This document shows positions 43,288 to 49,789 of a stretch of 49,789 bases of DNA, in pieces (position 1 is the first letter of the stretch; every line of letters starts with the position of its first letter). The position numbers were made by a program, and so were the translations under genes. Origin of the DNA: Alicyclobacillus sp. SP_1 (lineage in GTDB: Bacteria; Bacillota; Bacilli; Alicyclobacillales; Alicyclobacillaceae). The notes beneath the pieces were generated by a model that saw nothing but the letters and a program-made list of their open reading frames with translations, was not told the DNA's origin and ran no database searches. The DNA lies in assembly GCF_024706985.1 (NCBI RefSeq), contig NZ_JAMCCX010000020.1, forward strand, positions 1-49,789. Direction: 5' to 3'.

Positions 43288-43676
43288 CTTCAGCCCGCGC
43301 GAACAACGTATTGCAGGAGTTTCAACTCGGCCCGGGGGGTTGACCCACGACAGCGACGACATAAGGACGAACGCTGCCACGGCTTCGAACAACACCGCTT
43401 CGGACGGGCACCACCGTGCTAAGACGCCAATTGATTTCCAACTCTACGCAAAGGCACCTCATTCGCACTAAATTCCCAAGTTCATCATCATGCTCACTTC
43501 GCCGAATGATGCATCCTGACAGTCGAAACCACCCGAGATAGTTGATTGACAGTGCCATCTATCTACGTTATGATTCGCTCATATATCCGGATATTCGAAG
43601 GTATTGAAATTAACCAAGCCAATCGCACGGCTAAAAAGCCGGTGACTGACGATATAGAGGAGATGTACCAACATCC
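43288..43676. other. Intergenic region with the MFS gene promoter
   Basis: No gene of convincing quality is found in these 389 bases. The last third contains the promoter at 43546-43574. Open frames on either strand are short and without family features. Confidence 0.5.
43546..43574 (+). promoter_or_regulatory. Promoter of the MFS transporter gene
   Basis: TTGACA (43546-43551) and TATGAT (43569-43574) are 17 bases apart, a near-consensus sigmaA promoter about 100 bases before the ATG. A GAGGAG site lies 14 bases before the start. Confidence 0.8.
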
Positions 43677-44924
43677 ATGACGACAAAGGAACTGGGAATT
43701 CGGCCAAATCTACAACAGTTTTTATGGCTTGTCTTCAGTACCATTTTGGTCGGAATGACCGTTGGCTTGGAACGTACTGTGGTTCCTCTACTCGGTAGAG
43801 ACGTGTACCACATCACTTCGGCGACGCTCATTTTCGCGTTTATCATCGCCTTTGGCGCGACCAAAGCGATTTTGAATTTGGTGGCTGGTCATTTTTCGGA
43901 TGCCGTTGGACGGCGCCCTGTCCTCATCATCGGTTGGCTACTGGGCATCCCCATGATCGCACTGCTTTTGTTTGTTCACACATGGTCGGCTGTCGTGCTG
44001 GCGAACGTGTTTTTGGGTGCGAACCAGGCTTTCTCCTGGACGATGACCGTTACCAAGCAACTCGACCTTGTAGGAACTAGACAGAGAGGACTTGCGATGG
44101 GCATCAACGAAGCGACCGGGTATATCGGGGTAGCGATTTCAACAGTCCTGACTGGAATCATCGCTGCCCGCTTCGGGCTCGTGCAGGCACCTTTTCTCTA
44201 CGGTGGCGCGGTGGTTCTACTAGGATTTGGCATCAGCGTCCTCGTTATCAAAGAAACGCGCGAGCATATGTTGCAAGAGGTAAGGAATCGCGAACAGACT
44301 GGGGGTCAGACGGCGAAAGCCAAGGTGAGCGTTGTGCACATCGTGTGGACCACGACAATCGCCAATCCAACACTGTCCGCACTCAGTCAGGCAGGCCTCG
44401 TCAATAAGTTGGCGGACACGTTGGTGTGGGTGATGTTGCCCCTTTATTTGGCGCATTTGCGGCTGCCAATCGCACAGATTGGGTACATCGGCGGTATCTA
44501 TACGATGGTCTGGGGCTTTGCGCAGTTTGGCACCGGGGTTTTGTCCGATGTGGTGGGACGCAAACCGCCCATTTTATCCGGGATGACCCTACTTGGCCTC
44601 GGCATCCTGGCTTTCGGGTTGGGCCATTCTTTCCTTTGGTGGATGATCACTGCGGCGGTGATGGGACTCGGGATGGCGCTACTGTACCCCAACCTGAACG
44701 CCGCAGTGGCGGACGTGGCACCGCCAGAAATACGTGGTGGGGTACTCGGCGTATATCGACTATGGCGTGATGGTGGTTATGCCATAGGAGGCCTGTTGCT
44801 TGGTATCACCAGTCAAACGATTGGGATGCTGCACAGCCTGTACATGATCGGCGTAATTGTGCTGATCTCAGCACTGATCATTTTACTGCGTATGAAAGAA
44901 ACCCGTCTGAGCACATCTGAGTGA
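43677..44924 (+). CDS. MFS transporter
   Basis: This integral membrane protein of 415 residues has about twelve hydrophobic helices in two halves. The loop after helix 2 carries GHFSDAVGRRPVL, the major facilitator signature, and the second half repeats it as GVLSDVVGRKPPIL. The substrate is unknown; drug or metabolite export is as likely as sugar uptake. The gene has its own promoter and no operon partner. Confidence 0.88.
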   Translation: MTTKELGIRPNLQQFLWLVFSTILVGMTVGLERTVVPLLGRDVYHITSATLIFAFIIAFGATKAILNLVAGHFSDAVGRRPVLIIGWLLGIPMIALLLFVHTWSAVVLANVFLGANQAFSWTMTVTKQLDLVGTRQRGLAMGINEATGYIGVAISTVLTGIIAARFGLVQAPFLYGGAVVLLGFGISVLVIKETREHMLQEVRNREQTGGQTAKAKVSVVHIVWTTTIANPTLSALSQAGLVNKLADTLVWVMLPLYLAHLRLPIAQIGYIGGIYTMVWGFAQFGTGVLSDVVGRKPPILSGMTLLGLGILAFGLGHSFLWWMITAAVMGLGMALLYPNLNAAVADVAPPEIRGGVLGVYRLWRDGGYAIGGLLLGITSQTIGMLHSLYMIGVIVLISALIILLRMKETRLSTSE

Positions 44925-45116
44925 CCTGATTGCCACTCGGTGGGGATTTGCCGCCTGCAATCCAGACAAGTTTCCTCCATTCTGTCACGGGCTCTTGCCG
45001 CCACTGACGGTTGTTCATGGCCATGCGTGTCGATTCTATCGTGGCCATCTACAAACCGAAACATCCTCGATTCGAACAAACAGCGCGGTACCTCCGCTAC
45101 TGTGTCTGACTTTTGC

Positions 45117-45122
45117 TATAAT
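45117..45122 (+). promoter_or_regulatory. -10 box before the GGDEF gene
   Basis: TATAAT preceded by a T-rich TTTTGC lies 37 bases before the start at 45159. No good -35 box stands at 16-18 bases. Confidence 0.5.
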
Positions 45123-45158
45123 AGAGGCTGTCGAAATTTGCTCGAAGGATGTGAGCCG

Positions 45159-46067
45159 ATGGCAGTTCTTGCATCGCGGCTTGGAAACGACCGTTATCGT
45201 GAATCAATTTATGAAGACATACGAGACCTTGTCTTTGTCCTTCAGCACGACCGCATGCTCTTCCGTTACGAGTATATGAATCGTTCCGCCATGGCATCCT
45301 CTACTCTCGACTCAACAGCTTATGGAAAGACGCTTCATGAAGCGAATGATAAAAGTGTCGCAGATTTTCTCCAGCCCTTTTACGAACAATGCGCGAGCGG
45401 GCGAGACGCCGTCAGCTTTATCTATGAATTTGGGGGAGAGACCAGCCAGACTCTTCTCACACCCCTGTTGGACAACGACGGAAACGTCACCCACATTGTG
45501 GCCATTGTGCGAAATGTCTCCGGATTTGCCGACCAAGTAGAAGCATTTCGACATTTGTCCGAAACCGACTCACTGACTGGATTTTTCAATCGACGCGTGC
45601 TCTTAGACACTTTTCAGACATGGTCTCAAAAGGCGAATGACCTCCATCAACGTCTGGCCATTTTGGCCTTGGATACAGACGGGCTGAAGTGCATCAATGA
45701 TCAATTTGGCCACCGAATTGGAGATTTAGTTCTCATCGAACACAGCCGCCGGATGAAGCAAGTCGTCTCACCCCCATTCCCTATTTTCCGAATGGGGGGA
45801 GACGAATTTCTCGCGCTGTCCTTGGTCGAAAGTGAGGACCATGCGAAAATACGACTGTCCGAACTGAGACACGTCTGTAATCAAAGCTGGTCTCACGAAG
45901 GCATCTCTATTCCTATGGGGATGAGTGTCGGTCTAGCAACGTACCCAGACAATGGAACCGATTTCGGATTGTTATTAGACGTCGCAGACTTAAGAATGTA
46001 CGAAATGAAAAGAAGCAAGCAAAGTACTACCCCCACCATGGATTCAGAGAAGGACAGGCACGTGTGA
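45159..46067 (+). CDS. PAS-GGDEF diguanylate cyclase
   Basis: This soluble protein of 302 residues has a PAS-like sensor domain (about 15-130) and a GGDEF domain beginning DSLTGFFNRRVLLD. The catalytic motif is intact as MGGDEF near residue 212, so it should make cyclic di-GMP. The RxxD inhibitory site usually found five residues before GGDEF is missing (PFPIFR instead), which suggests no product inhibition at that site. No EAL domain is present. The start ATG at 45159 follows GAAGG by 10 bases; the frame upstream to 44940 is not conserved in character. Confidence 0.88.
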   Translation: MAVLASRLGNDRYRESIYEDIRDLVFVLQHDRMLFRYEYMNRSAMASSTLDSTAYGKTLHEANDKSVADFLQPFYEQCASGRDAVSFIYEFGGETSQTLLTPLLDNDGNVTHIVAIVRNVSGFADQVEAFRHLSETDSLTGFFNRRVLLDTFQTWSQKANDLHQRLAILALDTDGLKCINDQFGHRIGDLVLIEHSRRMKQVVSPPFPIFRMGGDEFLALSLVESEDHAKIRLSELRHVCNQSWSHEGISIPMGMSVGLATYPDNGTDFGLLLDVADLRMYEMKRSKQSTTPTMDSEKDRHV

Positions 46068-46130
46068 CTCGTTGAACTTGAATGCGGAGACGAGATGGCC
46101 TTACCGATGTGCTCCCTGGAGGCTACCTAT

Positions 46131-46535
46131 ATGAAGCAGATTGAAGTTGTCGGTGCTGTCATTGTGAATAGCGAGCGGCAAATACTGTGCGCATTGCGCT
46201 CCGCACATAGGTCGTTGGGCGGAATGTGGGAATTCCCGGGCGGCAAAATTGAACCCGGCGAGACACATCAACAAGCTCTAGTTAGAGAAATTCAAGAGGA
46301 ACTCGGCTGTCAGATTACAGTGGGACAGTTCATAACCGAGTGTTTACACGGATATTCTACCGTCTGTGTTCACCTTTACACGTATTACGCCACCATATCT
46401 TCAGGCTCACCTTCTCCAAGGGAACACGAGAAACTTGAGTGGAACCCTGTGATGCGGCTAGGCACCCTGCATTGGGCCCCGGCTGACTTACCCACAGTTC
46501 AAATGGTCATTCAAGACTTGTCCGGCACCGATTAA
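46131..46535 (+). CDS. MutT-type Nudix hydrolase
   Basis: This protein of 134 residues has a complete Nudix box, GGKIEPGETHQQALVREIQEELG, with the magnesium-binding Glu residues. The N-terminal strand (IEVVGAVIVNSERQILCALRS) and the WEFPGG segment are as in 8-oxo-dGTP diphosphatases of the MutT/YtkD-like type. It likely cleans oxidised nucleotides. The ATG at 46131 is 8 bases after GGAGG, in preference to the ATG at 46095. It ends 3 bases before the convergent helicase gene. Confidence 0.88.
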   Translation: MKQIEVVGAVIVNSERQILCALRSAHRSLGGMWEFPGGKIEPGETHQQALVREIQEELGCQITVGQFITECLHGYSTVCVHLYTYYATISSGSPSPREHEKLEWNPVMRLGTLHWAPADLPTVQMVIQDLSGTD

Positions 46536-46537
46536 TA

Positions 46538-49459
46538 CTACCTTATGAAGTCCATGAACAGGTCATGTGGAACTGGATGGCTTAGCTTCCAAGTGGTATT
46601 CATGGGCCTGTTCCCGTGACTCGAAACATAGTTGACTTCACCTAAATACATAAATGGCAATGTCATCCCATGCATTTTTTCGAATTTACGAATAAACAGG
46701 TGAATGTGAATGCCACGCTCATCGTGATGAACGTAATCTTGTCCGCGCTCCGATTCATGCGACGTCTGATTCGCACTTTGCCAGTGAAATGTCTGATTAT
46801 CAATAAATTGATCATGGTATCGCAAGTGCTCGGCCATCTTTTCGCCTTTCTTCAAGTTGATGAACAGTAAGTAGTGATTACGAACCTTACTAATTCCCTC
46901 CCTCCAACTCCCCTCTTGAACATTCGCTTGAAACAGAAAAATCAATTCGTTACGCGTATAGTTTTGGTAGAGAATCAAACTCGCTGTATTTCGAAAAAAC
47001 TCTGTTGGCCTATAGGTCCTTTGAAACTCGATTAACCCATACTCGAGGCGCTGATTCAAGTAAGCCTCGAATTCACTCCATAGTACCCTGATATTGTGAC
47101 TTAGATGGAAAGTGTCACCCTCCACAGCCCCGAAAATTACACCTTGAGAAGAAGTAGTCTCAGAGAGCCTTAGCATTGCTCTTTCGACATACGGTCGATG
47201 TCTCTCTTTACACACCACGTGCCCAAAGCGCTTCAGCAATCGACCGAGTACATCGTCGATTGTTGTCAGCCCATCATGACTCCGGACGCATTCTTGCAAA
47301 ATCACAAATTCATATGGCCATTTGAGGGGAAACATCTTCTCGAGACGTCTCACAGGGTGCAGATGCTCAATTGAATTAAGAAGTTGACGATCACGCTCAT
47401 TGGCGTCGCCCATTCGCTCCTTAGTTTCTACCCATGAATTATATCTTGAAATAAAAAAATACAGTCCAGGAGCATTCTCTGTGTACAAGAAATCTTCAAT
47501 TTCCGGAGGTCGTCCCAACAGAGAGCGAAACTCTCGATATAAGTCCATCAACATGTGATTGCGGTCGAGTCGGACTTCGTCAATTTTCTTTAGAATTTGC
47601 TCGCGCGAGACAGGCTCTAAATCTACTGCACAACCTTCTGGTAGATCTGCGAATTCGGTCTCAACCGCTACACGCAGCGAATCCTTGTCAAAGGCTCTGT
47701 GGTTAAATTGTCCGGACAAGGCTAGTGGCACTACAAAGGATTTTTGATAGTTACCAATAAAGTCAAGAACCGTAACATATTCCTTATTCTCTGCTTTTCT
47801 CAACCCGCGGCCTAGCTGTTGCAAGAAAATAGTCGCAGATTCTGTAGGTCGCAGAAACAACAGTAAATTCACCTTGGGAACGTCGATTCCTTCGTTAAAA
47901 ACGTCTACTGTGAAAATAATTTGCAATGAATCCAATGGGTCCTCTAAGCGACGAATAACGTCCCGGCGAACATTTGGAGAATCTCTTCCAGTCAATACCG
48001 CAGAACGATATCCCCTCAGATTAAACTCTTGAGCCATGAACTCTGCGTGTTCAATCGTCGCGCAAAATCCAAGCGCAATACGCCGGTCGCCATCATGTCC
48101 GAATGTTTCCATCATGTCAATCACGTATTTGACACGTTCGTGTGTCCGCAAGGCCCGAACCAAAGCATGTTCATCAAATTGCCCCCCGCGCTGTTCGATA
48201 TCATCATAGTCTACGGTCGGATCGGCCAATCCGAAGTAATGAAACGGCGCTAGAAGCCCCCCTGCCAGAGCATCCCGGAGACGAATTTCATAAACCAGGT
48301 TATAGTCGCACAGCTCTAACACCTCTCGGCCATCCATGCGCTCCGGCGTCGCGGTTAACCCTAAAAGAAATTTGGGTTGGAAGTAATCCAACACGGTTCG
48401 ATAAGTTTCAGCTTGCGCGTGGTGAAACTCGTCCACCACAATGTAATCAAAACGATCCCGCTGAAAAAGTCTGAGATTCTCCTCTCGATGCATGGTCTGT
48501 ACCGTGCTGAACAAGAAGGGCTTCTCCCACTGACGTTCAGTCCCGGTAAATTTTCCGCACATGTCGACGTCCCCAAAGACATTAACAAACGTGTTTTTGG
48601 CGCCTTCCAACAACTCATCTCGGTGGGCCAAGAACAGCAAAGATTTTGCCTGGAAAGCCTGTGCGTCAAAGGCGGATAAAAACGTCTTCCCCGTTCCAGT
48701 TGCTGCAACAACTACGCCCTTTGTGTTACCATCCATTCGCGTCCGTTTCAATGCAGCTAATGCGGATTTTTGCATCTCGTTTGGCGAGATGTTCGCCTCA
48801 GCGGAAGATTGGGCTGAGTACGCCAGTTCCAGTTCTGCGACTTCGTCACAATTCTCTTCTCTGAAAACCAGGGATCGCAGTGGTGAAGGATCTGCAGTTC
48901 TTGTGTACTGTCTTTCCTGATGGTATTTCTCTTCGTATATGGCCAACAGTTCGTCTGTGACAGGTTGCGAGTGACTATTAGTCCACAATTCTTCGAACTG
49001 ATTTCCAGCACTGGAATATACAGAAATATGCGACGCACTGGGGAGCTTTACATTCCACTCGTGGCCCGAACGGAGAGCTGAGTTGGACAGGTTAGACGAA
49101 CCAATGATAACTGTGTTGAGACCTGAATTTCTTTCAAAAAGATACGCCTTTGTATGAAAAGATTCGCGCTCTGCCACAAACATTTTTAGTTTTACATTGT
49201 TCAGAGAAGTACGTTTCCTTAATGCCTTGGGCTCCGTGATATGCAAATAGTTCGTGGTCAGAATCCGTACCGGAGTTTGCCTGCGTTCGAGTTCCAGAAA
49301 AGACCGCCATAATAATTGCAATCCTGACCACTTCACAAAACTAACCATGAAATTAACACTGTCCGCAGTTAACAATTCGAATTTCAACGTCTTAAACAAA
49401 TTGTAGTCCTCAGGTCCGACTGCGCGGTTGCTGATAAAGGCAGGGTGGGTAAGATACAT
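46538..49459 (-). CDS. PLD nuclease / SF2 helicase / DUF3427 protein, 5' end lost
   Basis: From the first remaining ATG this is 973 residues. The N-terminal phospholipase-D-like domain has FHTKAYLF (His102, Lys104) and IIGSSNLSNSAL. The SF2 helicase has Walker A AATGTGKT at 252-259, a DEFHHA box, TATPERMDG and the QLGRGLRKAE motif VI. The DUF3427 domain is at about 780-973. The same frame stays open upstream of the ATG to about 49655 and codes family-like sequence (FDDIVELSQQVRSFLRE, then PIPLFPGMYL) but no start codon is found, and at about 49620 the sequence changes to an IS-like end. So the first part of the gene has been removed. Related proteins occur in anti-phage and mobile contexts; function here is inferred. 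Confidence 0.8.
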   Translation of the reverse strand: MYLTHPAFISNRAVGPEDYNLFKTLKFELLTADSVNFMVSFVKWSGLQLLWRSFLELERRQTPVRILTTNYLHITEPKALRKRTSLNNVKLKMFVAERESFHTKAYLFERNSGLNTVIIGSSNLSNSALRSGHEWNVKLPSASHISVYSSAGNQFEELWTNSHSQPVTDELLAIYEEKYHQERQYTRTADPSPLRSLVFREENCDEVAELELAYSAQSSAEANISPNEMQKSALAALKRTRMDGNTKGVVVAATGTGKTFLSAFDAQAFQAKSLLFLAHRDELLEGAKNTFVNVFGDVDMCGKFTGTERQWEKPFLFSTVQTMHREENLRLFQRDRFDYIVVDEFHHAQAETYRTVLDYFQPKFLLGLTATPERMDGREVLELCDYNLVYEIRLRDALAGGLLAPFHYFGLADPTVDYDDIEQRGGQFDEHALVRALRTHERVKYVIDMMETFGHDGDRRIALGFCATIEHAEFMAQEFNLRGYRSAVLTGRDSPNVRRDVIRRLEDPLDSLQIIFTVDVFNEGIDVPKVNLLLFLRPTESATIFLQQLGRGLRKAENKEYVTVLDFIGNYQKSFVVPLALSGQFNHRAFDKDSLRVAVETEFADLPEGCAVDLEPVSREQILKKIDEVRLDRNHMLMDLYREFRSLLGRPPEIEDFLYTENAPGLYFFISRYNSWVETKERMGDANERDRQLLNSIEHLHPVRRLEKMFPLKWPYEFVILQECVRSHDGLTTIDDVLGRLLKRFGHVVCKERHRPYVERAMLRLSETTSSQGVIFGAVEGDTFHLSHNIRVLWSEFEAYLNQRLEYGLIEFQRTYRPTEFFRNTASLILYQNYTRNELIFLFQANVQEGSWREGISKVRNHYLLFINLKKGEKMAEHLRYHDQFIDNQTFHWQSANQTSHESERGQDYVHHDERGIHIHLFIRKFEKMHGMTLPFMYLGEVNYVSSHGNRPMNTTWKLSHPVPHDLFMDFIR

Positions 49460-49620
49460 ACCAGGAAAAAGCGGAATGGGTTCGGCGTCATAACGATAGT
49501 GTATGTAATGTAGCGGCGATTCTAATTCGATGTCAACACCAGTCGATACAACTTTCTCACGGAGGAAACTTCGAACCTGTTGCGACAGCTCAACAATGTC
49601 ATCGAAGCGTTGACTATCTA

Positions 49621-49789
49621 GGGGCTGCTGAATAAACTAAAAACCCTGTTGCAGCAAGGATTTCGGGCACGATTTGTCGAATTAAAGTGCATGGATTTTG
49701 AGCGGATTGAGCAAAAAACCGTGCACTTGGGGGAAGGACATTGTACGCGAATCATCAGGATCAACAAATACTTCCAGGAGACTTCTTTT
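49621..49789 (+). mobile_element. Partial insertion sequence at the right edge
   Basis: From 49621 (GGGGCTGCTGAATAAACT) the sequence no longer fits the helicase gene and reads rightwards as an IS-like end. An ORF begins at the ATG at 49691 (MDFERIEQKTVHLGEGHC) and runs off the window. The end sequence resembles those of IS4/IS1182-type elements, but the family cannot be fixed from 169 bases. It truncates the 5' end of the helicase gene. Confidence 0.45.

Noticed and set aside
43656-43678. Five-codon leader peptide (MYQHP) overlapping the MFS start
   Set aside because: GAGGAG directly abuts its ATG, too close for initiation; probably chance.

Overview
The window looks like a chromosomal segment of a Bacillota bacterium of the Alicyclobacillaceae type. 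This is inferred from the AGGAGG-like ribosome binding sites with frequent GTG/TTG starts, sigmaA-like promoters, mazEF and RelE-type toxin modules, and a sugar-scavenging gene set. No rRNA, tRNA or CRISPR array was seen, so the genus is not proven.

Bases 1-14,000 are an accessory island. It holds three copies of a two-gene module, a small protein of about 83 residues followed by a retropepsin-like aspartic protease of about 126 residues (168-789, 7731-8359, 8532-9156). Each module is preceded by the same two-part intergenic motif, CGGCCC and TATTCATGCA spaced 33-39 bases apart, which occurs five times in one orientation. Between copies 1 and 2 lies an IS110-family element whose transposase gene is split exactly by a 3573-bp transposon (3048-6620). 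The transposon has 5-bp target duplications (CCAGC) and 12/16 matching ends. It carries a DUF6431-like zinc-ribbon gene, a DDE transposase, an ExeA/TniB-like ATPase and a DUF5348-like gene. Beyond the modules come a RelE-type toxin-antitoxin pair with a frameshift in a G6 run, a lipoprotein, degraded IS remnants, and a mazEF pair with a perfect 18-bp palindromic operator.

Bases 14,000-24,200 carry a GT87-like membrane glycosyltransferase, a proline iminopeptidase-like hydrolase, a leftward operon (GH35 beta-galactosidase, LacI regulator, SMP-30 lactonase) and a secreted GH2 enzyme with a Pro/Gly-rich insert. Bases 24,400-32,300 carry an SDR dehydrogenase, a ROK repressor, and a divergent operon of a second GH35, galactonate dehydratase, a KDG/KDGal kinase and a KDPG/KDPGal aldolase. 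Together these genes can take galactosides to galactose, galactonolactone, galactonate, KDGal, KDPGal and then pyruvate plus glyceraldehyde-3-phosphate, which is the DeLey-Doudoroff route.

Bases 32,390-41,331 (minus strand) form a second glycan locus: an ABC importer (lipoprotein and two permeases, no ATPase), a heparinase II/III-like lyase, a GH88 unsaturated uronyl hydrolase, and upstream a GH38-like DUF5054 protein. The likely joint substrate is an acidic, galactose-containing polysaccharide. This is inferred, not shown.

Bases 41,500-49,789 return to general genes: ribonuclease Z, an unknown Ser/Thr-rich protein, an MFS transporter, a PAS-GGDEF protein and a MutT-type Nudix enzyme. They are followed by a PLD-nuclease/SF2-helicase/DUF3427 protein whose 5' end appears to be cut off by an insertion sequence starting near 49621.
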